Positions 45,201 to 53,681 are shown, counted from the stretch's first letter. The stretch is 64,000 nucleotides of DNA from Vibrio echinoideorum (GCF_024347455.1 NZ_AP025483.1:2046001-2110000), one strand, 5' to 3'. The notes: a model not told the origin generated them from the sequence alone. Made by a program: numbers and translations.

Positions 45201-46382
45201 CTCACCTGACGATAGACGGGCGTACAGCGGCACGATTTCGGTATCACGCAGGTTTCGCTTACTTAAAGAATCGGCAGTGTCACGAATTTCGCGCTCACCG
45301 TTCATGAAGATCAAAATATCGCCAAGACCTTCATCACACAGCTCATCTACCGCTTCAAAAATGCCTTCGATTTGATCGCGGTCTGAATCACTTTCATCAC
45401 CACCTAACGGGCGGTAACGGGTGTCTACAGGGTATGTACGGCCAGATACTTCAATAATTGGGGCATTGTTGAAGTGCTTAGAAAAGCGCTCTGGATCGAT
45501 GGTCGCCGATGTAATGATAACTTTAAGATCAGGACGCTTTGGTAGAAGCTCTCTCAAGTAACCCATGATGAAATCGATGTTCAAGCTACGTTCGTGCGCT
45601 TCATCGATGATGATGGTGTCGTATTGGCTTAAGAAACGGTCGTGCTGAATTTCCGCCAGTAGAATACCGTCGGTCATCAATTTGATTTGTGTGTTATCTG
45701 AAATTTGGTCGTTAAAACGAACCTTATAACCAACAAAATCACCCAGCTGTGTTTCCATCTCTTCCGCGATGCGGTTTGCAACTGAACGTGCCGCAAGACG
45801 ACGAGGCTGAGTGTGGCCAATTAATCCCATGCGGCCGCGGCCAAGCTCAGAACAAATCTTAGGTAACTGAGTGGTTTTACCCGAACCGGTTTCACCCGCC
45901 ACGATAACCACTTGGTTTTCAGCAATGGCTTTCGCAATGTCATCGCGCTTTTGGCTAACAGGAAGAATCTCTGGGTATTCGATGGTTGGTTTATGCGAGG
46001 CACGCTGAGTTGCCGTCATCATTGACTTGGCAATGTCTAACGCAATCTCATCAAAGACTACGTTCTTGGATTGTTCGTTTTTAATACGGCTAGCACCAGC
46101 AATTCGCTTACTCAAACGGAAGCGATCGCGCATCATACATTCGTTGAGCGCTTTACGAAGAGAGGCTGGGCTATTCTGAGATGTTTTAGTATGGGCCGCT
46201 GAATGATCAGCAGGTGTAGCTTTTGGTTGTTTAGCTTTTAGTTGATTAGCTTTTGGCTGTTTAGCTTTTAGTTGCTTAGCAGGTCGGTTCGATGCAGGTT
46301 TGTTCGATTTCGCTTCGTTCTTTGGAGAACTCGGCTGTGCTGCATTCTTGTTGTTGTCTGCTTTTTCCGGAGACGAAGTCAA
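42270..46382 (-). CDS. hrpA: HrpA, ATP-dependent DEAH-box RNA helicase
   Basis: A 1370-residue DEAH/RHA helicase. The core has Walker A GETGSGKTTQLPKI (about 160-172), DEAH in DEAHERSLNIDF, the SAT motif in ITSATIDPERF, and the QRKGRCGRVAEG motif VI. It is followed by the winged-helix/ratchet, OB-fold and the long HrpA-specific C-terminal region. In E. coli HrpA acts in mRNA processing and rescue of stalled ribosomes. The start is a TTG with AGGA six bases upstream. The N-terminal 60 residues are Lys/Gln/Pro-rich, with a 30-bp tandem repeat (46219-46278). Single gene. Confidence 0.96.
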   Translation of the reverse strand: MTSSPEKADNNKNAAQPSSPKNEAKSNKPASNRPAKQLKAKQPKANQLKAKQPKATPADHSAAHTKTSQNSPASLRKALNECMMRDRFRLSKRIAGASRIKNEQSKNVVFDEIALDIAKSMMTATQRASHKPTIEYPEILPVSQKRDDIAKAIAENQVVIVAGETGSGKTTQLPKICSELGRGRMGLIGHTQPRRLAARSVANRIAEEMETQLGDFVGYKVRFNDQISDNTQIKLMTDGILLAEIQHDRFLSQYDTIIIDEAHERSLNIDFIMGYLRELLPKRPDLKVIITSATIDPERFSKHFNNAPIIEVSGRTYPVDTRYRPLGGDESDSDRDQIEGIFEAVDELCDEGLGDILIFMNGEREIRDTADSLSKRNLRDTEIVPLYARLSSGEQNRIFQSHTGRRIVLATNVAETSLTVPGIKYVIDPGTARISRYSYRTKVQRLPIEPVSQASANQRKGRCGRVAEGICIRLYSEEDFESRPEFTDPEILRTNLASVILQMTALGLGDIQAFPFVEAPDKRNIQDGVRLLEELGAIATTEPSANKNKNQGDDKKKLTPIGRKLAKLPIDPRLARMVIEAPSNRCLHEVMVIASALSIQDPRERPSDKQQSSDEKHKRFFDKESDFITFVNLWDYIKQQQKELSSNQFRKQCKQDYLNYLRIREWQDVYFQIHQAMRELDTKLNSEPGGYDGIHMSLLSGLLSHIGMKDQEKNEYQGARNARFHIFPASGLFKKQPKWIMSAELVETSKLWGRVIAKIQPEWIEPLAKHLIKRSYSEPHWSKKQAAVMAHEKVMLYGIPIIPKRLVNYGAIDATVSRELFVRSALVEGEWETKHAFFKQNRKLLQEVEELEHKSRRRDILIDDDELFDFYDQRVGEEAVSGRHFDSWWKQTSQKTPELLNFEKSMLFRGDASHVTDLDYPNFWHQNGIKLKLSYQFEPGDDNDGVTVHIPLPILNQIDQNGFDWQIPGLRQELVISLIKSLPKTLRRNFVPAPNYADAFLARVTPLEAPLLDSLEKELRRMTGVEVVRDDWKLDQIPEHLKVTFRAVDHRKRKLKEQKDLHELKESLKDKVQETLSKVADDDIEQQNLHTWSFGELPKVYQQKRGGYDVKAFPALVDSKDSVEIKLFETEQEQISAMKSGQRRLILLNVPSPIKYLHSNLPNKSKLGLYFNPYGQVLDLIDDCIACGIDKLIEEKGGLVWEPEQFEALKEHVRAELGDSVVEIAQQVETILTTAFSISKKLKGRVDLSMAFALSDIKAQVEGLIFKGFATECGWKRLPDILRYMRAIERRMEKLPIDPNKDRLHMIKVESVMNDYKELLNKIPKGIAVPENVKEVRWMIEELRVSFFAQQLGTPYPVSDKRVKNAIDAC

Positions 46383-46444
46383 AGCGTGTCCTATTCTTGT
46401 ACTTATTAAACTCGCGCGATTATATCACAAGTCTCAAACAAAAA

Positions 46445-46482
46445 AGCCTGACAACAAAGGGAAAACCTTTCGCTATCAGGCT
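46445..46482 (-). terminator. Terminator of the MipA-like gene
   Basis: Arms AGCCTGA (46445-46451) and TCAGGCT (46476-46482) with an inner AAAGG/CCTTT stem, followed on the minus strand by TTTTTTG; about 100 bases after the stop at 46581. Confidence 0.75.
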
Positions 46483-46580
46483 GATTATTTAAGCTAACGC
46501 TAGCAGAAGCTATGAAAGCAAGGTCAAGTGTAAGTCGTTCCTTGTAAACTACGGCTAAAAGCCACCGTTACAAACTACGC

Positions 46581-47897
46581 TTAGAACTCGTACTGGAAGT
46601 AAACCGTGTTGTAGTTACTGCCGCCTTTGATACGCCCAAACTGAGAGGCATTTTCAAAGATCGCAGAACGGTGATGCAATGAATAACCGAACCATAAATT
46701 GTTTAAGTCGTTCTTGCCAATCAAGTCGCCGACGTTCACGTCGAATGAGAAGTCTAAGTAGTTCAACAGATGGCTTGCTGTGTAACCTTTGCGGTCCATC
46801 TCAGAGCCTTCGATATAGGTAATCGAATCGATGTAAGACATACCTTCTGCCACACCAACACGCCACTGAGTTGGCCAATCAAAGGTGTAGTACGCTTTGA
46901 TTGCGATGATGTATTCAGTGCTGCTTGATTGAACGTCTGAACTCCAGTGGTGCGCGATACCTGGAGTCAAATAGATGTCCAATGGGAAGCCGAAGATCTC
47001 ATCGGTTAACGGGTGTCCATAGAAGAACGAGGTCAACTGATTGTTGTATTCGTCTTTCTCTCTATTGAACTTCATGATGTCGCCAATATTGGATGGCGTA
47101 GCCCAGCCGTGTGCAACACGTAAATACGGCGCATTGCTCAACTTAGGTTTCGGTGCTTTCTCTTTGTCGTTAAAGAAACCAAAGCCAAGGTAAAGTTCGC
47201 CTTGATAGCGGTCTTCTACTATCGACGAATCGTAGGCGTTGTCGTCTAATCGAGTGACACTGGTTGAACCCAATAAATACAAGTTTGAAACCACGTGGTA
47301 ACGCGCTTCAACACCAACATTAAGGTCTACACCCGCACCAATCGACTCGCCTGCCGAAGAATAGTACTCACTATTGAAGTCCGCGCTTTTGTAACGAAGT
47401 GTCGCACTCGGAGTGAACTCCCAATCGCCCGTTTCATATTTTGCTTTAGCACGTAGATTTCCATGGAAATTGTACTCACTGTCGCTCATAAACTCGGTTT
47501 CGAGCTTCCACAGCTCATCCCACTGGTAACTGACTTGCGCACCAAAATCTGCAGTATCACCCTCAATGGCATTTTGTTCAGAAGCTGGTATATCAATAAA
47601 GCGCATACGCGATATCGCATTCAATGACCACTTTTCATCGTCAGTTTGATAGAGGTAAGCCCCCATTTCAGTACCATCGATAAATACATAGTCGTTTTTA
47701 AAAAACAGCATCGGGACAAATGAGTTGACCGATTGATCACCACCAGACGTGTCGTAAGGAATACTCGCGGTGCGGAACATTGCAGCAATGCCCCACTCTT
47801 GCTCTTCAGCAGCCCAAACCACGCTATTACCTAAAAAAGCGTTACTTAATAAAACGGCTCCATACGAAATGAGCTTCGGTGAAAATTTGTGCTTCAT
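46581..47897 (-). CDS. MipA/OmpV-family outer-membrane protein
   Basis: A 438-residue exported barrel. The signal peptide is within residues 1-30 (KLISYGAVLLSNAFLGNSVVWA). The body fits MipA/OmpV-like proteins: EWGIAAMFRTASIPYDTSG, SFVPMLFFKNDYVFIDGTEMGAYLY, GVEARYHVVSNLYLLGSTSVTRL, and a C-terminal segment with NNLWFGYSLHHRSAIFENASQFGRIKGGSNY that resembles PagL-type sequence, ending FQYEF. Thus it may combine a barrel with a lipid A deacylase-like motif; that is a guess. The ATG at 47897 is taken as start; the frame is open to 47966. Divergent from the next gene. Confidence 0.75.
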   Translation of the reverse strand: MKHKFSPKLISYGAVLLSNAFLGNSVVWAAEEQEWGIAAMFRTASIPYDTSGGDQSVNSFVPMLFFKNDYVFIDGTEMGAYLYQTDDEKWSLNAISRMRFIDIPASEQNAIEGDTADFGAQVSYQWDELWKLETEFMSDSEYNFHGNLRAKAKYETGDWEFTPSATLRYKSADFNSEYYSSAGESIGAGVDLNVGVEARYHVVSNLYLLGSTSVTRLDDNAYDSSIVEDRYQGELYLGFGFFNDKEKAPKPKLSNAPYLRVAHGWATPSNIGDIMKFNREKDEYNNQLTSFFYGHPLTDEIFGFPLDIYLTPGIAHHWSSDVQSSSTEYIIAIKAYYTFDWPTQWRVGVAEGMSYIDSITYIEGSEMDRKGYTASHLLNYLDFSFDVNVGDLIGKNDLNNLWFGYSLHHRSAIFENASQFGRIKGGSNYNTVYFQYEF

Positions 47898-47978
47898 TCT
47901 TGTGTAATTACTCTTTGTAATAATTTTTGTGTTACTGAATAGACATTTATTGGCCATGCCAGCCAACTAGTTTTAGGT

Positions 47979-48536
47979 TTGATCGACATTGACCGTTACA
48001 ATGAAGAATATTCTCGGTTAAATGAAAGTATTGTGAAAGTCTCAGAATTACAAAACATTATAGACCACTTACCCCAAGATTCCGATCCAGATATTGTCAT
48101 GGGAGAAGAGTGGCTGCCTGAGCGTTTGGTTAACACCAGACTAAATAGCGACATGCTGTTTCTCGAATTTGATAATGCCCCGGAAGAAAACCAAGGGGAC
48201 GAAGAAGGCCGTGGCTTTGTTGAGCACGAGATTGCCATGATTCGAGAAAAGCTAGAACAAGTATTAGACGATCCTTCCGATACCAAAACTAAAGCCGACG
48301 CCTTATTAGCGATATTTCTGATGGGCCATGAACTTTCTAGCTCAGAAGTTATCGAAATACTTGAAACAACTGAAACTGAGATGGCAGAGCAGGAAACAGC
48401 AGAAGCTGAAATGCCAGAGCTTGAAGCCGTCGAATTCGAAATAGCCAATCTCGAAAGCACTGAACTCGCAACCAAAGAGCTTGAAAACACCGAGATCGAA
48501 ACAAAAGAACTCGAAATAACCAAACTCGACGACTAA
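47979..48536 (+). CDS. Acidic repeat protein upstream of the PhoD-like gene
   Basis: A 185-residue, strongly acidic protein, no family recognised. Residues 1-125 look folded and helical (RLNESIVKVSELQNIIDHL, FVEHEIAMIREKLEQVLDD). Residues 130-185 are a repetitive Glu-rich tail of ExxEMAE/ELExTE units (TETEMAEQETAEAEMPELE), probably disordered or coiled coil. The start is a TTG close to TTTTAGG; no ATG is available in frame. It lies 22 bases before the PhoD-like gene and is likely co-transcribed with it. Confidence 0.6.
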   Translation: MIDIDRYNEEYSRLNESIVKVSELQNIIDHLPQDSDPDIVMGEEWLPERLVNTRLNSDMLFLEFDNAPEENQGDEEGRGFVEHEIAMIREKLEQVLDDPSDTKTKADALLAIFLMGHELSSSEVIEILETTETEMAEQETAEAEMPELEAVEFEIANLESTELATKELENTEIETKELEITKLDD

Positions 48537-48558
48537 CTCCACCGATTTAGGAACCGCA

Positions 48559-50547
48559 TTGAAACGCTCGACGACATCACCACTTCCCTTTTTGCTTGCA
48601 GGTCCGATTTTAAGAAAAACCACCGCTACTGAGGTGGTACTTTGGATAGTGACCAGCTCGCGACTTATCGGTACAGCCGAACTATTCAATACGGGGCAAG
48701 ACACGCCTTTCTATACGTCGCCACTTGAAGAGCAAGAGTCGATTCAAGTCGGAACACATGCTTGGGTAACCTTGATTCATTTGCAAGGTGAGTTCCCAAC
48801 CAATACGCCCCTTGAATACGACATTCAAACAGAGTCAGGTTCGCTGGTAACACAGGCTCCTTACCTTGTTTACAACGGTAAGTCTCGCGTCGAATTTAAA
48901 ATCTCGACGGCGGCAGACTACATCTTGCATGGCTCTTGTCGAAACCCTCATCACCCAAGCAAAGACAGCCTAGTCGCTGCAGATAACAAAATCGCACAAC
49001 AAACGGTGCTTGAACGACCAGATATGCTGATGATGAGTGGCGATCAAATCTATGCTGATCACGTAGCAGGCCCGACGTTAGACGCGATTCAACAAGTGAT
49101 TCAACTTCTTGGTCTTGTTGGCGAACGCTTGCCGACGGATTCACAGGTAAGCACAATCGACAGTAGTGAAGCGTTATTTACGAGTGAATATCACCTGTAT
49201 CGACGTCATCATCTGCTGCCTCACCACAACACTTCCGATTCACTACTCGATAAATTATTTCCAAAGCGTGGGATTCCTATCTTCAGTTCGACCGATAGTG
49301 AGAATCACTTGGTCACTTTGTCTGAATTCATCGCAATGTACTTGCTGGTTTGGTCTCCGACTTTGTGGCAGTGCATCAACCGTGAACGATTAATAGAAAA
49401 TGATTTCAAACAGGCCGATCGTCAATTAACTCCTGCCGAGCAACAACAGTGGAGAGATGAGAGCGTTATCATTGATGACTTCGTCGCAGGCTTACCTCAA
49501 GTGCAGCGTCTGTTTGCTCATATTCCGACTTACATGATCTTCGATGATCATGATGTCACTGATGATTGGAACCTTACCGTGGGTTGGGAGCATGCTGTCG
49601 ACCAAAACCAGTTCGCCACTCAAGTGATTGGTAATGGCCTCGCTGCGTACTGGATGTGCCAGGGCTGGGGTAACAAACCGGAAAGCTTCAACCATGAGTT
49701 CATTGAGCAAGCGAGACAGCTTTTTGTTGTTCAACCGCGCATTACTAAACAAACGCATGATGAAGCCGATGATAACAATACTACTCACTCTATTGGCAAC
49801 ATCGAGCCAGACAAGCATCAAGCCTTCATTGAAATGCTGAGTCGCTTTGAAGAATGGCATTACACGATAGATACCTCACCAAAAGTCATTGTATTGGATA
49901 CTCGAACGCGTCGCTGGCGCTCAGAGTCTCGTATGAATAAGCCTTCTGGTTTGATGGATTGGGAAGCCTTGATTGAGTTTCAGCATCAATTGCTGCATCA
50001 AGAAAAAGTAGTGATCGTTTCTGCTGCACCGATGTTTGGCGTGAAGTTTATTGAAACATTGCAAAAAATGGCGACCACAATCGGTAAGCCATTGGTGATT
50101 GACGCTGAAAACTGGATGGCGCATCCGGGCAGCGCCAATACCTTGATTAGTATCTTTACTCACACCAAAACACCAACGAACTTTGTGGTGCTTTCTGGTG
50201 ACGTTCACTACTCTTTTGCTTACGACATTAAGCTTAGGTATCGCAGAAATAGCCCGAACATCTATCAAATCACATGTAGTGGCATTAAAAATCAGTTCCC
50301 TGCTTCGCTGCTTAAATTCTGTGACGTGTCGGATCGCCTGTTGTACAGCCCACGCTCAGTACTCAACTATTTCACGAAGCGTAAACGTTTAAAAATAGAG
50401 AAGCGTAGCCCTGATAACCAAACTTTCTATCGCCTTTCGAACCGAAGTGCGATTGGTGAGTTAAGGTTAGATAACGAAGGTAAGCCGCAAGCGATTACAA
50501 CGCTAAGTGGTGATGGAAAAGTGACACGTTTCCCTGAACCGGATTAA
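48559..50547 (+). CDS. PhoD-like metallophosphatase
   Basis: A 662-residue enzyme of the PhoD-like phosphatase/phosphodiesterase fold. An N-terminal beta domain (AGPILRKTTATEVVLWIVTSS, up to about 130) precedes the metal core: HGSCRNPHH, MLMMSGDQIYADH, IFDDHDVTDDWN, and VVLSGDVHYSFAY, giving the Asp, His and Asn metal ligands. No signal peptide is evident, unlike secreted PhoD. The substrate may be a nucleotide, lipid or phosphodiester. The start is a TTG with AGGA upstream. It is probably in an operon with the acidic repeat protein. Confidence 0.85.
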   Translation: MKRSTTSPLPFLLAGPILRKTTATEVVLWIVTSSRLIGTAELFNTGQDTPFYTSPLEEQESIQVGTHAWVTLIHLQGEFPTNTPLEYDIQTESGSLVTQAPYLVYNGKSRVEFKISTAADYILHGSCRNPHHPSKDSLVAADNKIAQQTVLERPDMLMMSGDQIYADHVAGPTLDAIQQVIQLLGLVGERLPTDSQVSTIDSSEALFTSEYHLYRRHHLLPHHNTSDSLLDKLFPKRGIPIFSSTDSENHLVTLSEFIAMYLLVWSPTLWQCINRERLIENDFKQADRQLTPAEQQQWRDESVIIDDFVAGLPQVQRLFAHIPTYMIFDDHDVTDDWNLTVGWEHAVDQNQFATQVIGNGLAAYWMCQGWGNKPESFNHEFIEQARQLFVVQPRITKQTHDEADDNNTTHSIGNIEPDKHQAFIEMLSRFEEWHYTIDTSPKVIVLDTRTRRWRSESRMNKPSGLMDWEALIEFQHQLLHQEKVVIVSAAPMFGVKFIETLQKMATTIGKPLVIDAENWMAHPGSANTLISIFTHTKTPTNFVVLSGDVHYSFAYDIKLRYRRNSPNIYQITCSGIKNQFPASLLKFCDVSDRLLYSPRSVLNYFTKRKRLKIEKRSPDNQTFYRLSNRSAIGELRLDNEGKPQAITTLSGDGKVTRFPEPD

Positions 50548-50660
50548 ACAAGTGTTCCTTATCGCTCACTTATCCGTAATGTCAGTTTTGAGTAAAGACG
50601 CTTGCGATCACACTCTGTAGACCCAATAGTAATAATATTCACCATAACTGGAATGCTCTT

Positions 50661-51110
50661 ATGTTTAACTCACTAACCTCGTTATTTAAACAATTAGTTG
50701 AAGGCTCTGATTTGGGTAAAACGCCCACCGCCTCTCCTAACTTGGCTATCGCCAGCTTGTTATGTGAAGTCGCAGGTGCAGACCACGCGATTAACGAATC
50801 AGAGCAAGAAGCCAAGATCCACTTACTTCAACGTTTATTGAACATCACCGAAGAAGAATCTAAAGCCTTATTGGTACAAGCTGAGCCTCAAGTTGAACAA
50901 TCTGTTTCTTTATACGACTTCACTTCTCAACTGCGAGAGCTTTCGCAGCCTGTTCGCATAGACCTAATAAAGGCAATGTGGGAAGTGGCGCACGCAGATG
51001 GAGAGATTGACCCACTTGAAGATTCAGTGATCCGTAAAACCGCAGAATTACTTTACGTTGACCATAAAGATTTCATCAAAAGTAAATTAAGCGTTCTGGG
51101 CGAAGATTAG
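50661..51110 (+). CDS. TerB/DjlA-family protein
   Basis: A 149-residue all-helical protein with the TerB fold: NLAIASLLCEVAGADHAINESEQEAKIHLL near 27-55 and IDLIKAMWEVAHADGEIDPLEDSVIRKTAELL near 98-130, the two acidic, Ca-binding-like repeats that mark the family. TerB domains occur in tellurite resistance and in DjlA co-chaperones. It stands alone, so no tellurite system is implied. It ends with a terminator hairpin. Confidence 0.88.
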   Translation: MFNSLTSLFKQLVEGSDLGKTPTASPNLAIASLLCEVAGADHAINESEQEAKIHLLQRLLNITEEESKALLVQAEPQVEQSVSLYDFTSQLRELSQPVRIDLIKAMWEVAHADGEIDPLEDSVIRKTAELLYVDHKDFIKSKLSVLGED

Positions 51111-51128
51111 GCTCTGAATTGAATCAAT

Positions 51129-51158
51129 AGCGACGGCTCAAAAAACCGTCGCTGTTGG
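51129..51158 (+). terminator. Rho-independent terminator
   Basis: AGCGACGG (51129-51136) and CCGTCGCT (51146-51153) with a 9-base loop. Only GTTGG follows, so strength is moderate. Confidence 0.65.
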
Positions 51159-51253
51159 ATTGGATGAAAACGGATAAAATTGATTTAAGCTAAGCTGCTA
51201 TCTATGAGCTTACTTGAAAATTCTATGAGCTTACTTGAAAAATGGGACATGAA

Positions 51254-51691
51254 TTAGCGCAAAGATCGGCCATAGAGAATGCCTTTTAGTTCCAATATTT
51301 TCCCGTCTTTAGTCACGTAAGCACCGCGCTGATCAGAAACCATCACACTGCGCTTATTGTTGTGGTGCTGAATAAAAAGATTTTTAACATTGAAGGTTTG
51401 TTGTCCGTGGGCTTGGTCTTGTTCCAGCTGATAGAAATAGTAATGATTACCCCAGCGTAAAAACACACCAAAAAACTGCTTGGTTTGTACTACTCGACCA
51501 TCTATATCATAACCAACATAACGCATTTTTGACCGGCCATTCTTTAGCTCAAGTGTCAGCATCTCTGAGCCAACGTTGTCATAACTGCCTTTAAATTGAT
51601 AAGCCCCTCTGGTCATTATTCCAGACATTACGCCATACATTAAGATAACGGACAAAGTAACTAAGATGGGTAGCCAAAACTTACGCTTCAT
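51254..51691 (-). CDS. Membrane partner of the ToxR-like regulator (ToxS/VtrC/FidL-like)
   Basis: A 145-residue protein with one N-terminal membrane helix (FWLPILVTLSVILMYGVMSGIM) and a periplasmic beta-rich domain (SEMLTLELKNGRSKMRYVGYDIDGRVVQTKQFFGVFLRWGNHYYFYQLEQ). Its start overlaps the end of the ToxR-like gene by 11 bases. That order and shape are those of ToxR/S, VtrA/C and GrvA/FidL pairs, in which the partner forms a lipocalin-like heterodimer with the regulator's periplasmic part. No sequence family was recognised directly, so this is inferred from architecture. Confidence 0.65.
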   Translation of the reverse strand: MKRKFWLPILVTLSVILMYGVMSGIMTRGAYQFKGSYDNVGSEMLTLELKNGRSKMRYVGYDIDGRVVQTKQFFGVFLRWGNHYYFYQLEQDQAHGQQTFNVKNLFIQHHNNKRSVMVSDQRGAYVTKDGKILELKGILYGRSLR

Positions 51692-52568
51692 CGACAGTTC
51701 CTTCTGTATTTTCTAGTCCTTGTTTCTTTTCTGAGCCTTGTAGCTCTTCGCTTCCTTGTAATTCTTCTGTCCTGTGTAGCTCTTCTGTCCTGTGTAGCTC
51801 TTTTGTCCTTTGTAAATCTTCTGTCGCTCGTAAGTCTTGTAAGCCTTCGACACAACGCTGTGACTCAAAACCCGAACTGACGTCTTGCCAGCCAGTCTGG
51901 TTCAGCACCACTACTTGTACACTGCCACAGTCGACACCTGTACGATGAAGGTATATTGCCTCAACTCCGGGCTCAGAAAGCGATGCAAGGTCTTCCATCA
52001 GCATTGAATCAAACTCAACGCTGTCGTGGTATACATCAATGCCATTAATAGATGTTCTCTCCATAAACAAGCCAAAGTAGGACAGCACCACAACCAACAA
52101 AACGCTCACACCAATACCAGCGCCGAGCGGCACTAATTGAGCTTTAAACTGAACTAAAGGGAACAATGACCGACGCTTGGGAGACGATATTTCAGTAACC
52201 TCGACGGGTTCGGATTCTATCGCGGGTTGAACCACGTCTTTCTCTGGCGCGACAAAACAGTATCCTTCTTTCTGGACAGTAATAACCTTGCAGTCAGATC
52301 CGACTTCCTTAAGCGCGGTACGAACGTTTTTAATTGCGACATTAAGAGAGCTGCTTGTTACTACTCTACCCGGCCAGCAATGCGTTAGAAGAAACTCTCG
52401 CCCTATGGTTTGTGAACAATTACCCATCAAGTGTTTTAGAATTAAACATTCCGATGGCGATAAGGTCACAAACTTATTTAGAGAAAGGTTAAGCAATTGC
52501 CGGTTATCAAGTTCAATAACCAAGTTGTATTCTTGTATTTTATTATTATTCATAAGGTGAGTGAACAC
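51681..52568 (-). CDS. ToxR/CadC-type membrane-bound transcription regulator
   Basis: A 295-residue protein. Residues 10-110 form an OmpR-type winged helix (VTLSPSECLILKHLMG, FLLTHCWPGRVVTSSSLNVAIKNVRTALKE, ITVQKEGYCFVAP). A single membrane helix lies near 150-170 (LVPLGAGIGVSVLLVVVLSYFGLF), and the periplasmic part holds two cysteines (VDCGSVQVV, SQRCVEGL). The last about 55 residues are Glu-rich repeats (HRTEELHRTEEL), encoded by exact 18-bp tandem repeats at 51763-51798. The GTG start has AAGGTGAG upstream; an ATG five codons later is possible. It likely senses an envelope signal together with its overlapping partner. Confidence 0.85.
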   Translation of the reverse strand: MFTHLMNNNKIQEYNLVIELDNRQLLNLSLNKFVTLSPSECLILKHLMGNCSQTIGREFLLTHCWPGRVVTSSSLNVAIKNVRTALKEVGSDCKVITVQKEGYCFVAPEKDVVQPAIESEPVEVTEISSPKRRSLFPLVQFKAQLVPLGAGIGVSVLLVVVLSYFGLFMERTSINGIDVYHDSVEFDSMLMEDLASLSEPGVEAIYLHRTGVDCGSVQVVVLNQTGWQDVSSGFESQRCVEGLQDLRATEDLQRTKELHRTEELHRTEELQGSEELQGSEKKQGLENTEGTVDEA

Positions 52569-52618
52569 TGTTAATTAACTCACCTTAGAATAACATGGTT
52601 ATTTGGTTTATATCAAAG

Positions 52619-53299
52619 TTACAGTGCTAATTTAAAGCCTAACTCGCTGATGTTTACACTGGCAAACCCTAATTTAACCGCATTGAGTTCATTCGCGATA
52701 TCAAGCGCATGCTGTTTGTCTCGAGCTAATACAGCGATAGAGTATACAGGACGAATCATTGCCGTTTGATTCGGCTTTGACTCAGCAAGCGCTTTATTTT
52801 TTAAATACGCAGAAGTAATCACACCTTGAGCACTCCAATCAACCACTTTTTGCAAGTCGACACTAATGACCTTGTCTGCAATTAATTGATCTTCAGGCTC
52901 TTTCCAAGACAATTCAATCGCGTAATTAGTAAACGCGACTTCAGTATCTAACCACTTACTTCCAATATCTCTTATTTCTGTAATTTCAGCTAACTCTTTA
53001 AATTGCAGAGGAAGATTACCAATAACACGTCTTACTTCCTCTTCACTATCGGCTTCCATAACAAATTTAATAATAGGGAATGATTGGTCGCCAATGAAGC
53101 TTTCAGAAACAAACATATCGTGAATTAACCCTGCATCAATCAAATTAGCAAACGCCTTTTTCTGATTCGGCATTGCATTGAATACAGCTTGCGCATCTTG
53201 AGTTTTCCAAGCAACAGACACCCCATAAGCGGCGGAGTAACTGCTGACGGAAAACAAAAAGCTAAAAAGAACTAAAAACAATCGTGGTACATATTTCAT
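52619..53299 (-). CDS. Exported protein with two ferredoxin-like (muconolactone isomerase-type) domains
   Basis: A 226-residue exported protein with signal peptide 1-23 (FLVLFSFLFSVSSYSAA). It seems to be an internal duplication of a dimeric alpha/beta-barrel domain: residues 24-115 (FANLIDAGLIHDMFVSE, FVMEADSEEEVRRVIGNLPL) and 120-226 (DWSAQGVITSAYLKNK, IAVLARDKQHALDIANELNAVKLG). This fold is shared by muconolactone isomerase, YCII and monooxygenase-like ABM proteins. Function unknown. It lies 16 bases after the ABM-like gene and 50 bases before the ToxR-like gene, all on one strand. Confidence 0.7.
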   Translation of the reverse strand: MKYVPRLFLVLFSFLFSVSSYSAAYGVSVAWKTQDAQAVFNAMPNQKKAFANLIDAGLIHDMFVSESFIGDQSFPIIKFVMEADSEEEVRRVIGNLPLQFKELAEITEIRDIGSKWLDTEVAFTNYAIELSWKEPEDQLIADKVISVDLQKVVDWSAQGVITSAYLKNKALAESKPNQTAMIRPVYSIAVLARDKQHALDIANELNAVKLGFASVNISELGFKLAL

Positions 53300-53315
53300 T
53301 TGAACAGGCTCTCAA

Positions 53316-53681
53316 TTAATTGCGGATGACTTCGTAAAGGTTAGGATCGGCGCTGACTCCCTCGATCTCGATGGCAGGCAGTTCTTTTCCCATGACCGAA
53401 ATAGCGTCAAGGAAATGCTTCTGGCTTTCCCAGTTTGCTACGTTCACATACAGGTAGGTCGCATCTGTACTGATTGCTCGGTGTAGTGTTGTCGAGATAT
53501 ACCCGGGTTGCTGAGTGAGTAAATCCCTAGCACTCTCCCAATAGGCTAAGGTTTCAACTTCTTTATTCGCATCAACTGAGAAGGTGTTAATAAGCACAAC
53601 AGGTTGTGCGAATACTAATGGACTCACACTCAACAAACTCAAGGTTATAGCTCTTTTGATCAAACTCTTCATGCTCTTCAT
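53316..53681 (-). CDS. Exported ABM-like (antibiotic biosynthesis monooxygenase fold) protein
   Basis: A 121-residue protein with a signal peptide (about 1-25, SPLVFAQ) and a single ABM-type domain (VVLINTFSVDANKEVETLAYWESARDLLTQQPGYISTTLHRAI, YLYVNVANWESQKHFLDAI). ABM-fold proteins often oxidise quinones, haem or small aromatic compounds without a metal; export is unusual for them. AGAGG precedes the ATG. Together with the two-domain gene downstream and the divergent cytochrome b561 it suggests an envelope redox or stress function. Confidence 0.78.
   Translation of the reverse strand: MKSMKSLIKRAITLSLLSVSPLVFAQPVVLINTFSVDANKEVETLAYWESARDLLTQQPGYISTTLHRAISTDATYLYVNVANWESQKHFLDAISVMGKELPAIEIEGVSADPNLYEVIRN

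Noticed and set aside
47996..48704. Two long minus-strand frames opposite the acidic repeat protein
   Set aside because: Produced by the Glu-codon repeats read on the other strand; Ser/Phe-rich and without start signals.
50661..51110. Tellurite resistance operon
   Set aside because: Only a lone TerB-fold protein; no terA, terC, terD or terZ-like genes nearby.
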